Assembly (NCBI GenBank): GCA_963732415.1
Contig: CAVSZK010000008.1
Location: 1 to 64,000 of the forward strand
Source: RPQJ01 sp963732415
GTDB lineage: Bacteria; Pseudomonadota; Gammaproteobacteria; Steroidobacterales; Steroidobacteraceae
Length of the DNA stretch: 64,000 bases
Direction of reading: 5' to 3'
Part shown: positions 1-8,762 of the stretch, one piece after another
How positions within the stretch are numbered: the stretch's first letter is position 1
Layout: each line of letters opens with the position of its first letter
The notes under the pieces: generated by a model
The model's input: the letters and a program-made list of their open reading frames with translations, nothing else
Told to the model about the DNA's origin: nothing
Databases searched by the model: none
Position numbers and translations under genes: made by a program

Positions 1-10
1 CCGACCTGGC

Positions 11-1531
11 TCATTGCACCAGTTCGATTTCGCTTGGCCGCCAGGTCTTGTTGATCCACGGCTCCAGCGGGCCGTACATGCGCAGGATGGTGAACCAGCT
101 CTTGCCCGGTACTGTCTGCAGCCAATTGCCTTCCTGGCCTGCCGGTGCCTGCGGCGCGAAGTAGACATCGTACGAACCGTCGGTGTTCTTCTTCATGCCT
201 TCAGTCTGGCTGCCAACGGTCGGGAATCTCTGACTGGTTTGCAGTTGCGAGCGTGTCTGTGTGTCATACAACGTAACGGCCCAGAAGTCGTTCACCGGCA
301 CATTCGGCGGCAGATGCAGCTTGTAGGTCTTAGCGCCGTCGAAGACCTGCTGGTTGGCATCGAGCACCGCCAAGGCGTAGTCGGAGCCTTCGCCGGCGCG
401 GGTGGCGGCCATGGCCGGGGTCACGCCTCCTGCGTTGAAATAGTAGAGCACCCGCGCGTCGAGCCCCATCGCCCCATCGGCTTCGAAACTGGTGTTCTTG
501 TTGGCGAAGGCCGTCGACCAGACGCTCTTGGGGTCGTCAGGATAGATCTTCACGCCGGCAATGCGCGGGTGATAGGTGATGGCCCGTGACGTGGCGTTGC
601 CGAGCGTGGCGGCCTCCGTCAGCAACTTCTTCATCCGCGCATCGGGCTTGAACGGCTGGCCCTTGACGATGCCGATCGCGGCGATCGCGCCACGTACCTC
701 GGGGCTGATGGCGTCGATCGGTTCGTCCTGGACGACGGCGTTGAGGCGGTCGAAATAGCTGAAGTCGCTGGGGAAGACCGTGTTGAAAGCCTTGCCGGAC
801 ATGTCGACGAACTCGGTCGGCGCCGGCTTTGCCGCGTCCTTCAGCGGATAGACTCTCAGCTTCGAGGTGATGTTCTCTACTGCAGGCTTCAGGCCGTCCT
901 TGATCGAACCACGCAGGAACAGGAAGTTCTTGTTCGTCGACGGCTTCAGCAGGAAATACCCTTCGGGGATCGCTCCGGTGTAACCCGGCGGCAGCACCAG
1001 GTACTTGCCACCCTGGCCCTTGTCCGGCCCGGTGACGCCCATGTTGCCGACGAAGCGCTGCCAGCCATCGTCGAGAAAGCCGAGCATGCCGGGCGGGATC
1101 TCGATCACGGTCGGGCCATCGTTGGCGAGATCGGTGCAGGAGTAGGCGTACAGGGTCGATGTGTTGGCGGTGACCACCAGGGTCTGCGAATCCAGCAACT
1201 GTGCAAACAGGGCGATCCTGTTCGCGCCCTTGGCCCCGGCGTCGGCCAGGCCGGTGCACACGCTGTGTATCGACACCGCGCCGACATTGTCGAGAAACGC
1301 CACCGTGCCACGCATGCGGTCGAGGTTGTCATAGACCTTCTCGACGGTCGCCTTGGCGGGCACGCCGTCGAAGAAATCGAGCTGGCCAATCGGGGTCTCG
1401 ACCTTGTTCGGTATCGAGATCGACTTTAGCGTTTGCGGCGACACCTGTGCAGACGCAGGTCCGCCTACGGCGATGGTCAGCGCGCCGAGGACGGCAGCGG
1501 CCAGGCGAGGCTTCGTGAGTGAAAGATTCAT
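11..1531 (-). CDS. Secreted DUF1254/DUF1214 protein, copy 1
   Basis: A 506-residue exported protein of the DUF1254/DUF1214 family, whose biochemical role is unknown. Residues 1-28 form a signal peptide ending in an Ala-Ser-Ala cleavage site. The DUF1254 part covers roughly residues 60-190 and the DUF1214 part roughly 350-490, ending in the conserved GPLEPWINKTWRP stretch. The ATG start is supported by an AAGGAG ribosome site 9 bases upstream. It lies downstream of a close paralogue on the same strand, 104 bases away, so the pair looks like a tandem duplication that may be co-transcribed. The family call is firm; the function is not known from the sequence. Confidence 0.9.
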   Translation of the reverse strand: MNLSLTKPRLAAAVLGALTIAVGGPASAQVSPQTLKSISIPNKVETPIGQLDFFDGVPAKATVEKVYDNLDRMRGTVAFLDNVGAVSIHSVCTGLADAGAKGANRIALFAQLLDSQTLVVTANTSTLYAYSCTDLANDGPTVIEIPPGMLGFLDDGWQRFVGNMGVTGPDKGQGGKYLVLPPGYTGAIPEGYFLLKPSTNKNFLFLRGSIKDGLKPAVENITSKLRVYPLKDAAKPAPTEFVDMSGKAFNTVFPSDFSYFDRLNAVVQDEPIDAISPEVRGAIAAIGIVKGQPFKPDARMKKLLTEAATLGNATSRAITYHPRIAGVKIYPDDPKSVWSTAFANKNTSFEADGAMGLDARVLYYFNAGGVTPAMAATRAGEGSDYALAVLDANQQVFDGAKTYKLHLPPNVPVNDFWAVTLYDTQTRSQLQTSQRFPTVGSQTEGMKKNTDGSYDVYFAPQAPAGQEGNWLQTVPGKSWFTILRMYGPLEPWINKTWRPSEIELVQ

Positions 1532-1635
1532 TGGGATAGTCTCCTTGGAGGCCTGTCGTCGTCAGTTCAAAATAGTGGGTGGGCCTGCAGGCTGGCTCAT
1601 GGGAGCCGGCCCCGCGGTCCGGAATCGAAGCCCGG

Positions 1636-3150
1636 TCACTTCACGAGTTCGATCTCGCCGGGCCGCCAGGTCTTGTTGATCCACGGCTCCAGCGGACCGT
1701 ACATGCGCAGGATGGCGAACCAGCTCTTGCCCGGAATGGTCTGCAACCAGTTGCCCTCTTTTCCTGACGGCGCTTTGGCTGAGAAATAGACGTCATAGGA
1801 GCCGTCGGCGTTCTTCTGGAATCCCTCGCTTTGACTCCCGACCGAGGGAAACGGCTGGCTGGTCTGCAGCATCGAGCGGGTCTGCGTGTCGTAGATCGTG
1901 ACCGCCCAGAAGTTGTTCACGGGAACATCGGGCGGCAGGTGCAGTCTGTAGGTCTTCGAGCCATCGAAAGCCTTTTTCTCGGAATCCCTGAAGGCGATGG
2001 CGTAGTCGGAGCCGGCGCCCGGATGCGTGACGGCCATGGCAGGTGTCACACCCGTGTAACCGAAATAGAAGCTGGTGCGGGCGTCCAGGTTGCGTGCGCC
2101 ATCGGTTTCGAAAAACACATTCTTGTTGGCGAAGCCCATGACCCAGGAGCTATCGCTGTCGGGATAGATGAAATAGCCCTTCTCGCGTGGGCTATACAGC
2201 GCAGCCCGTGCCGTGGCATCGCCGATTGCCGCCGCTTCCGTGAGCAGACGCTTCATCCTCGCGTCGGGATTGAAGGGCTTGCCTTTGACGATGCCGATCG
2301 CCGCCAGGGCCCCCCTGGATTCAGTGCCCAATGCGTCGATGGGTTCGCGCTGAATGATCTTGTCGAGTGCTTCGAAGTAACTGAAGTCGCTGGGAGCCAC
2401 CGTGTTGTAGCTCTTTCCGGTGATATTCACGAATTCAGTGGCGGGCGGGTTGCCGGCCGACTTGAGTGGATACACCTTCAGGTGATCCTTGATGTTCGTC
2501 AACGCCGGCGCCAGTCCGTCGGCAATGGAGCCGCGCATGAAGAACCAGTTGCTGTAGGTGGGTGCCTTGAGCACGAAGTAACCCTCCGGCACCTCGCCCG
2601 TATAACCCGGCGGCAGAACGAGATATTTTCCGCCCTTGCCCCTGTCCGGGCCGGCCACTCCGAAATCACCGACATACCGCATCCATGCATCGTCCAGCAT
2701 GCCGAGCATGCCGGGTGGCACTTCGACCACGGTCGGCCCGTACGCGTCCAGGTCGAGATGACCAATGGAGTACATGGTGGATGTGTTTCCGGTCAGGTAC
2801 AGCGAGTGCGAGTCGAGCAGCTTTTCAGCCACGGCAATCTGATTGGGCTGGCTCAGGCCGATTGAGGCATTGCCGGCAATGACGCTGTAGACGGATAGTG
2901 CGCCGACGTTGTCGAGGAACACTTCGACGCCGCGCATACGGTCGAGATTGTCATAGAGCGTATCCACGGTGGCGTCGGTCGGTACGCCGTCGAAGAATTC
3001 CAGCTTGCCGATGGGCGTCTGGACCTTGTCGGGGGTCGAGATCGACTGCAGGGTTTCCGGCGACACCTGTGCCTGCGCCGCCTGCATGCCGGGCCAGGTC
3101 AAGACAACGATGGCCGTCAGGGCCGCCAGTGAACCGAGAGGCTGTTTCAT
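1636..3150 (-). CDS. Secreted DUF1254/DUF1214 protein, copy 2
   Basis: A 504-residue paralogue of the preceding gene, with the same layout: signal peptide 1-27 (cut after Ala-Gln-Ala), DUF1254 in the first half and DUF1214 at the end, and the same GPLEPWINKTWRPGEIELV C-terminal stretch. The open frame continues upstream, but ATG at 3150 is preferred because it begins the signal peptide and has an AAGGAA ribosome site about 7 bases upstream. An AraC-type regulator is divergently transcribed from the shared 237-base upstream region, which makes it a plausible regulator of both DUF1254 genes (inference). No enzymatic function can be assigned. Confidence 0.9.
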   Translation of the reverse strand: MKQPLGSLAALTAIVVLTWPGMQAAQAQVSPETLQSISTPDKVQTPIGKLEFFDGVPTDATVDTLYDNLDRMRGVEVFLDNVGALSVYSVIAGNASIGLSQPNQIAVAEKLLDSHSLYLTGNTSTMYSIGHLDLDAYGPTVVEVPPGMLGMLDDAWMRYVGDFGVAGPDRGKGGKYLVLPPGYTGEVPEGYFVLKAPTYSNWFFMRGSIADGLAPALTNIKDHLKVYPLKSAGNPPATEFVNITGKSYNTVAPSDFSYFEALDKIIQREPIDALGTESRGALAAIGIVKGKPFNPDARMKRLLTEAAAIGDATARAALYSPREKGYFIYPDSDSSWVMGFANKNVFFETDGARNLDARTSFYFGYTGVTPAMAVTHPGAGSDYAIAFRDSEKKAFDGSKTYRLHLPPDVPVNNFWAVTIYDTQTRSMLQTSQPFPSVGSQSEGFQKNADGSYDVYFSAKAPSGKEGNWLQTIPGKSWFAILRMYGPLEPWINKTWRPGEIELVK

Positions 3151-3324
3151 TCGAATTCCTTCTATTTGCGAATCGCGAGGACGGGCGCATGGCAGACTGG
3201 CCCGGCGTTTCCGCGCGCCCTGCAGCAAGCGATACATCAAGTGTGCCGTACCAGCATGCGTCAACCGAACCTCCGCGAGTCTAGGTTGGCCGGTGCGGCG
3301 ATACTTTGCTATTTGTGACAATGA

Positions 3325-3338
3325 GCCTGCTTGCAGGC
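3325..3338. promoter_or_regulatory. Inverted repeat in the AraC/DUF1254 divergent region
   Basis: A perfect 6-2-6 inverted repeat, GCCTGC-TT-GCAGGC, in the intergenic region between the divergent DUF1254 gene (start 3150) and the AraC regulator (start 3388). It lies about 50 bases before the proposed regulator start. It could be an operator or a leader hairpin; only its symmetry is seen directly. Confidence 0.25.
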
Positions 3339-3387
3339 GTTCGCCCGTGCGGCAAGACGGCGCCCATCGGTTCGTTTCGAATATCCA

Positions 3388-4485
3388 GTGACCACCACAC
3401 CTTCCAAACCGACCAGCCGTGCCGATGCGCCCCGTGTAGTGCCTGGCGGGTACGACCGCGTAGCATCGATCCTGGCATTACAGCCCTTGTTGCGCGATTT
3501 CGGCGTCGACCTGAACCAGTTGCTGGTGCAGTCTGGCTTGCCCGCCGATCTGTTCGGTCACCCCGACAACCTGATCCCGTTCAGGCAGGGCAGCCGATTG
3601 CTGGGGATGTGCGTCGATCTCACGGGCTGTGCTCATCTGGGTCTGCTGATCGGCCGGCACACCCCACTGGAGGCCCTGGGTGCCGTCGCGGAGCTGACCA
3701 AGGCAGCACCGGATGTGCGCAGCGCATTGAACCTGCTCGCTCGCTATCTGACGCTCAGCGACGGCGGCGGCCTGCTGAGACTGAGTGAGGACGCGCGATT
3801 CGCAAGCTATGGCTATGCACTGTATGAGCCCGCCGTCGAGCGCGCCGACGTGGTCTACGACATCGTGCTGGCGTCGATCTGGAACGTCTTGCGCAGCTTG
3901 TGTGGCACCCACTGGCTGCCGCACGAGATCCAGTTCATGCGCCGCCGGCCGCCCGACACCCGCCCCTACCGCAGTTTCCTGCGCGCACCCCTGCGCTTCG
4001 ACTGCGAACAGGCTGCCTTAGTCTTCGACAAGTCCTGGCTCGACGTACCGCTGCCCGGCGCCGACGCCCAGCGCTTGATGTCGCTGGAGGCGGAGGCCCG
4101 CGCCATCGAAGCCGAGGCCACTGGCGATTTGCCGGCGCAGGTGCGGCGCGTGCTTCGTCGACAGCTGCTGAGCGGCGGCACCTCGATGCACCAGGTAGCG
4201 GCCGAACTGGCCATGCACCGGCGCACGCTGGACCGTAAGCTTCAGCCGTATGGTGTCAGCTTCCAGGCGCTGGGCGACGAGGTCCGTCATGAAGTGGCGC
4301 GCCAACTCCTCAGCGATACTGCGATGCCGATCACCGCGATCGCGCAGAGCCTTCACTTCGCGGATGCCAGCGTTTTCTCGCGTGCGTTCCGTCGCTGGAC
4401 CGGTATGGCGCCGTCGCGCTGGCGCGCCCAGTTCGCTGATCGCAGCGGTGGCTCGGGCAGGTCGGGGTATGGCCAGGACGGGTAG
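3388..4485 (+). CDS. AraC family transcriptional regulator
   Basis: A 365-residue regulator with an N-terminal arabinose-binding-like domain (AraC_binding_2/PF12625 type, roughly residues 10-210) and a C-terminal AraC double helix-turn-helix (about 260-345), recognisable from the run around RRTLDRKLQPYG and the second helix pair ending FSRAFRRWTGMAPSRWR. The frame stays open back to TTG at 3331, but GTG at 3388 gives a more normal N-terminus; the exact start is uncertain. It is divergent from the DUF1254 pair, which is its likeliest target. Regulators of this type often respond to small hydrophobic molecules, but no inducer can be inferred here. Confidence 0.88.
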   Translation: MTTTPSKPTSRADAPRVVPGGYDRVASILALQPLLRDFGVDLNQLLVQSGLPADLFGHPDNLIPFRQGSRLLGMCVDLTGCAHLGLLIGRHTPLEALGAVAELTKAAPDVRSALNLLARYLTLSDGGGLLRLSEDARFASYGYALYEPAVERADVVYDIVLASIWNVLRSLCGTHWLPHEIQFMRRRPPDTRPYRSFLRAPLRFDCEQAALVFDKSWLDVPLPGADAQRLMSLEAEARAIEAEATGDLPAQVRRVLRRQLLSGGTSMHQVAAELAMHRRTLDRKLQPYGVSFQALGDEVRHEVARQLLSDTAMPITAIAQSLHFADASVFSRAFRRWTGMAPSRWRAQFADRSGGSGRSGYGQDG

Positions 4486-4548
4486 CCTGGTTGCCGCAGG
4501 CGAGCACCTGCGCAAGTTGCGTTGGGCGCACCGACCCAGTTGTCGCCT

Positions 4549-4968
4549 CTAGCCACTCAACTGCCCCACGACCCGCCGTGTGTGTCCGCGGTCGCGGTGC
4601 TCGAACAGATAGATCCCCTGCCACGTCCCGAGCGCCGGTCGGCCATCGGTCACTGGAATCGACAGCGAGACCGCGGTCAACGCTGCCTTGATGTGCGCAG
4701 GCATGTCGTCCGGTCCTTCGGTCGTATGTGTCAGCCACCGCATCGACGCGTCGCCGGAGGAGGGGACGAGCCGACGGAAGAACTCCTGCAGATCCCGCCG
4801 TACGTCGGGATCGGCGTTCTCCTGCACCAGCAGTGAGCACGAGGTGTGCTGCACGAATAGTGTCAGCAGGCCTTCCCGGAGGCCGCTGTCCCGGACGAAG
4901 CACACGACCTCAGCGGTGAATTCGTGAAGTCCCGGCCCCGACGTCCGAACGCTGAACACCGTCTGCAT
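4549..4968 (-). CDS. YjbQ/UPF0047 family protein (secondary thiamine-phosphate synthase type)
   Basis: A 139-residue protein of the YjbQ (UPF0047) family, small cytosolic beta proteins. A weak thiamine-phosphate synthase activity has been described for the family, but the physiological role is unclear. The hallmarks are present: FVQHTSCSLLVQENAD, HTTEGPDDMPAHIKAAL and the C-terminal LGTWQGIYLFEHR. The start is set at ATG 4968, after a strong GGAGGAGG ribosome site, rather than at the upstream end of the open frame (5049). It follows the YcaQ-like gene on the same strand after 74 bases and is convergent with the AraC gene. Confidence 0.9.
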   Translation of the reverse strand: MQTVFSVRTSGPGLHEFTAEVVCFVRDSGLREGLLTLFVQHTSCSLLVQENADPDVRRDLQEFFRRLVPSSGDASMRWLTHTTEGPDDMPAHIKAALTAVSLSIPVTDGRPALGTWQGIYLFEHRDRGHTRRVVGQLSG

Positions 4969-5042
4969 CAGATGCCTCCTCCGTTCCGATGGAGTGTTTG
5001 CCGCAACAAACTGCTCCTGGCTGAAGTGCCGCCGCCTGCTCC

Positions 5043-6140
5043 TCAGCAATCCAGCCCGAGGAAGACGCGCATTCGCTCGAGTTCAGCCGCGAGTTCCCTG
5101 CGAAACGCGGCGTCGCGCGGCTGTACTCCGCTGCGATAGCCGAACGAACTGCGCAGCGTCCCGTCCTTGACCGCCAGGTTGCCCCAGCCGATGACCTGGT
5201 CGTGCCACAGCAGCGGAAGCGCGTAGTAACCAAGTTTCCTCTTCGGTGCCGGCGTATAGGCCTCGAATCGGTAGGGCCATCCCCAGAAGCTCTCGAATCG
5301 CTGTCGGTCGAACACGATCGGGTCGAACGGTGTGAGCAGGCGTACGGCGACGTCCGGATTCCAGCGGCGCGAGGCAGGATTCTCGCTGGCCGGCCAGTAC
5401 CAGACCTCGGAATCTACCTTCGCGTGACCAAGCCGGCGCTTCGCGCGTGCCAGCGACTCGGCGCGCCGCGACCTCCACTGCGGTGCGCCTACGCACAGAC
5501 CGCTCAACAGGCGGCCGAGACCGCTCGCAGGCACGGGAGCATATTTGTTCACGGCGATGTCGATGAGGGCATCCATTCTCGCGACGATCGCTGCATCGTC
5601 CTGCGGCGACGCACCCAGGTCCGCGCGTGCTGCATACACGCGTGTTCCGCCCTCGCGTCGGACCACCCGCAGCAGCCCGCGATAGTGCATCTCGTCGAGC
5701 AGCTGGGTGGTGGCGTTCGACGAACCACCGAACCAGTTGGTGACCCTGCCGTGCGCAAACCGGGCATCGACCTCGCGCGGATGCGCTGCGCCACAGTCGC
5801 ACACGAACTTCAGGACTTCCTCCGCCTGCCGCTGACGCCGCACCGTCCAGGCCCGCCGCGCGACCCGCGGGTGCATCAACTCGCTGTGTGCACGCGGCAG
5901 GATCCCGTAGTTGACGAAGAAGTCCTCTTCGACCACCAGTCGCGGGTAGCGCCGCTCGAGATCGCCGGCGCGGTAGTCCTTGACCCGGTGACGCAGCGTC
6001 AGGTCCTGGGCGCGTGCAGGCGCGCGAATCGGGTCGGCCTGCACGAAGCCGAGCTTGCTGATGGCTCGAGCGAGCGTCGTCGGTCGGAACAGCGATCGCG
6101 CGACGGCGTAGCGGCGCAACTGCTCCGTGGTAATCGTCAC
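5043..6140 (-). CDS. YcaQ/AlkZ-like DNA glycosylase (HTH_42 family)
   Basis: A 365-residue member of the winged-helix HTH_42 family that contains the interstrand-crosslink glycosylases AlkZ and YcaQ, so a role in excising bulky or cross-linked bases is likely. The family's catalytic Q-x-Q/D motif appears near the N-terminus as Gln34-Ala35-Asp36 within GFVQADPIRAPARAQD, the Q-x-D form of the YcaQ branch. Start is GTG 6140. It sits between ilvH (37 bases upstream) and yjbQ on the same strand. Residues around FDPIVFDRQRFESFWGWPYRFEAY (positions about 270-295) match the conserved C-terminal region of the family. Substrate cannot be told from sequence. Confidence 0.85.
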   Translation of the reverse strand: MTITTEQLRRYAVARSLFRPTTLARAISKLGFVQADPIRAPARAQDLTLRHRVKDYRAGDLERRYPRLVVEEDFFVNYGILPRAHSELMHPRVARRAWTVRRQRQAEEVLKFVCDCGAAHPREVDARFAHGRVTNWFGGSSNATTQLLDEMHYRGLLRVVRREGGTRVYAARADLGASPQDDAAIVARMDALIDIAVNKYAPVPASGLGRLLSGLCVGAPQWRSRRAESLARAKRRLGHAKVDSEVWYWPASENPASRRWNPDVAVRLLTPFDPIVFDRQRFESFWGWPYRFEAYTPAPKRKLGYYALPLLWHDQVIGWGNLAVKDGTLRSSFGYRSGVQPRDAAFRRELAAELERMRVFLGLDC

Positions 6141-6177
6141 GCTGCGGCCCGGCCCGAGTGCATGTTTCCAGCGCCTG

Positions 6178-6681
6178 TCAGGACTCCAGGATTTCCTTGC
6201 CTTTCTGGATCGCCAGGGCGCCCGAGCGCACGACCTCGAGTACCTGGCCGAAGTTGGAGACCTCTGCGATGAAGCGATTGATCTCGGCCTCGTTGCTGGT
6301 CAGTTCGACCGTGAAGCTGTCTGCGGCATCCCACAGCACGCGACCACTGGCCCGCTGTGCGGCGGACCACAGCGATCCGACCATCGTCGCCTTGGCCTTC
6401 AGCTTGATCAGCAGCAGTTCCCGCTCGAAATGTTCCTCGCGCGTCACGTCCTCGACGTCCACGACGTCCACGAGCTTCAGCAACTGGTTCGATATCTGCT
6501 GGATCACTGCTTCGTTGCCGGTCGTGACGACGGTCAGGCGGGACACAGTGGGATCGTCGGTCGGCGCCACGCTCAGCGACTCGATGTTGTAGCCACGAGT
6601 AGAGAAGAGTCCCGCGACGCGGTTCAGCGCGCCGACCTCGTTCTGCAGCGTGACGGAAATGATGTGGCGTATGGTCTTCAC
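6178..6681 (-). CDS. ilvH: Acetolactate synthase small (regulatory) subunit
   Basis: The 167-residue regulatory subunit of acetohydroxyacid synthase, which confers valine feedback control and activates the catalytic subunit in branched-chain amino acid synthesis. The N-terminal ACT domain carries the signature GALNRVAGLFSTRGYNIESL and APTDDPTVSRLTV; the C-terminal domain ends VVRSGALAIQKGKEIL. The GTG at 6681 matches the usual family N-terminus; an in-frame ATG at 6720 would add 13 residues. Its gene is divergent from the large subunit gene rather than downstream of it, an unusual order. It is followed by the YcaQ-like gene on the same strand. Confidence 0.93.
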   Translation of the reverse strand: MKTIRHIISVTLQNEVGALNRVAGLFSTRGYNIESLSVAPTDDPTVSRLTVVTTGNEAVIQQISNQLLKLVDVVDVEDVTREEHFERELLLIKLKAKATMVGSLWSAAQRASGRVLWDAADSFTVELTSNEAEINRFIAEVSNFGQVLEVVRSGALAIQKGKEILES

Positions 6682-6884
6682 GGTGGTCCAGCCTGCGGAG
6701 CGTCTCCGCGATCGATTCATAAGTGCCTGATTTAGAAGCCGAAAACGAACGCTCGTCGGTTCCAGCTTCCCGGAAAGCATAGGGTATGGATCAAGGCTCG
6801 CCTAGATGGACGGGTACGGATGCGGCTGCTAGTCTCCGTTGCACCGCAACACGATTATTGTCGAGTCGCCAGGCAGGATTTCCC

Positions 6885-8735
6885 GTGAGCCAGAGCCACG
6901 CCAAGAAGGATCGAGCCGCCCATCCGAGGGCCGGCCAGGCCATGTCCGGTGCGGACATCATCGTGCAGGTGCTCGCCGACGAAGGCGTGGACACCATCTT
7001 CGGCTACAGCGGCGGCGCGATCCTTCCTACCTACGACGCCGTGTTCCGCTACAACCAGGCCCATGCAACGGCGGATGGCAACGCGCCGATGCCGCTGATC
7101 GTGCCCGCCAACGAGCAGGGCGCGGGCTTCATGGCCGCGGGCTATGCGCGGGCCAGCGGCCGGGTCGGCGTGTGCATGGTCACGTCGGGTCCGGGGGCCA
7201 CGAACACCGTCACGCCGGTGCGCGACTGCGCGGCGGACTCAGTGCCGATCGTGGTCATCTGCGGCCAGGTGCCCACGGCCGCCATCGGCAGCGACGGGTT
7301 CCAGGAGGCGCCGGTCTCGAACATCATGGGCTCGGTGGCCAAGCACTGCTTCCTGGTCACGGATCCGGAGCTGCTCGAGGCGACGATACGCACGGCGTTC
7401 GAGATTGCACGCACTGGCCGGCCTGGCCCGGTCGTGATTGACGTGCCGAAGGACGTCCAGAACTGGCAGGGTCAGTTCAAGGGCGAGGGACACCTCGACG
7501 TGCGTGGCTATCGCCACCGCATGAAGACGTTAGAGAAGAATGCGATCACCGACAGGCAGGCCGACGCATTCCTTGCCATGCTCGGCAGCTCGGAGCGCCC
7601 GCTGATCTACGCGGGCGGTGGCGTGGTGAACGGCGGTGCGGCGGAGCAGCTGCGGCGGTTCTCCTCCGAGCTCGGCATCCCGGTGGTCACGACGCTGATG
7701 GGCATCGGCGCCGTGGACACGACCGATCGGCTCGCGATGCGGATGCTCGGCATGCACGGCACGGCCTTCGCCAACTACGCAGTGGACGACTGCGACTTCC
7801 TGGTCGCGCTCGGCGCCCGCTTCGACGATCGCGTCGCCGGCGTTCCCGAGCAGTTCGCGCCGAACGCGAAACGGATCGCGCACATCGATGTGGATGCCTC
7901 CGAGATCAACAAGGTGAAGCGCGTGCATTGGAACCACGTCGGGCTGCTGCCGGCGGCGCTCACGGCCTTGAGTGCGCGCGCGAAGCAGACCGGTTTCCGC
8001 CGTGACTGGTCCGCCTGGCAGATGCACGTCGATGCGCTCCGGCAGCGACACGCAATGAACTATGACCGCGACAGCGAGCTGATCCAGCCGTACTACGTGA
8101 TCGAGGAGATCAACCGCCTTACGAAGGGCGAAGCGATCATTGCAACCGGCGTCGGCCAGCACCAGATGTGGGCCGCGCAGTATTTTGATTTCCGCGAGCC
8201 GCGGCTGTGGCTCACCTCGGGCAGCATGGGCACGATGGGCTTCGGCCTGCCGGCTGCGATCGGCGCGCAGTTCGCGCGCCGCGACCGGCTGGTGATCGAC
8301 GTTGACGGCGATGCCAGCATCCGCATGAACCTGGGCGAGCTCGAGACGGTCACGACGTACGACCTGCCGGTGAAGGTGGTGGTGCTTAACAACTTCGGCG
8401 ACGGCATGGTCAAGCAGTGGCAGAAGCTGTTCTTCAAGGGCCGGCTGTCGGCGAGCGACAAGTCGCTGCACAAGAAGGACTTCATCAAGGCAGCGGAGGC
8501 GGACGGGTTTCAGTTCGCGGTGCGCCTGGACCGCAAGGAAGACGTGCCGCGCGTCGTGAAAGAGTTCGTCGAGTTCGACGGACCCGCGTTCCTCGAGGTG
8601 ATCATCGATATCGATGCATGCGTCTACCCGATGGTCGGGCCCGGCCAGACCTACGAGGAGATGATCACCGGCGACTTCATCGAGTCGCGCGGCAACGGAG
8701 GCAAGAAAGAGTCCGGCCCAAGCGGAATGTTCTGA
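6885..8735 (+). CDS. ilvB: Acetolactate synthase large (catalytic) subunit
   Basis: The 616-residue thiamine-diphosphate-dependent catalytic subunit, which condenses two pyruvates (or pyruvate plus 2-oxobutyrate) in valine, leucine and isoleucine synthesis. The N-terminal PYR domain includes the catalytic-Glu segment VPANEQGAGFMAAGYARASG, the middle domain binds FAD, and the C-terminal PP domain has DVDGDASIRMNLGELETV followed by NNFGDGMVKQWQKLFF. GTG at 6885 is chosen because of an AGGA ribosome site 6 bases upstream; the open frame extends to 6786. It is divergent from ilvH across about 200 bases, so the subunits are expressed from separate promoters. Confidence 0.93.
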   Translation: MSQSHAKKDRAAHPRAGQAMSGADIIVQVLADEGVDTIFGYSGGAILPTYDAVFRYNQAHATADGNAPMPLIVPANEQGAGFMAAGYARASGRVGVCMVTSGPGATNTVTPVRDCAADSVPIVVICGQVPTAAIGSDGFQEAPVSNIMGSVAKHCFLVTDPELLEATIRTAFEIARTGRPGPVVIDVPKDVQNWQGQFKGEGHLDVRGYRHRMKTLEKNAITDRQADAFLAMLGSSERPLIYAGGGVVNGGAAEQLRRFSSELGIPVVTTLMGIGAVDTTDRLAMRMLGMHGTAFANYAVDDCDFLVALGARFDDRVAGVPEQFAPNAKRIAHIDVDASEINKVKRVHWNHVGLLPAALTALSARAKQTGFRRDWSAWQMHVDALRQRHAMNYDRDSELIQPYYVIEEINRLTKGEAIIATGVGQHQMWAAQYFDFREPRLWLTSGSMGTMGFGLPAAIGAQFARRDRLVIDVDGDASIRMNLGELETVTTYDLPVKVVVLNNFGDGMVKQWQKLFFKGRLSASDKSLHKKDFIKAAEADGFQFAVRLDRKEDVPRVVKEFVEFDGPAFLEVIIDIDACVYPMVGPGQTYEEMITGDFIESRGNGGKKESGPSGMF

Positions 8736-8762
8736 GCCGCACCGAAGCCGTACCAGTCGCGC

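Noticed and set aside
3331..3387. Upstream TTG start for the AraC gene
   Set aside because: It would overlap the GCCTGC repeat, and it adds an Arg-rich stretch unlike the family N-terminus.
4496..4511. A GCAGG/CCTGC inverted repeat between araC-type and yjbQ genes as a terminator
   Set aside because: The stem is 5 base pairs with a 6-base loop and no T tract, too weak to list as a feature.
7530..8471. An open frame of 313 residues antisense to ilvB
   Set aside because: It is inside a strongly supported acetolactate synthase gene.
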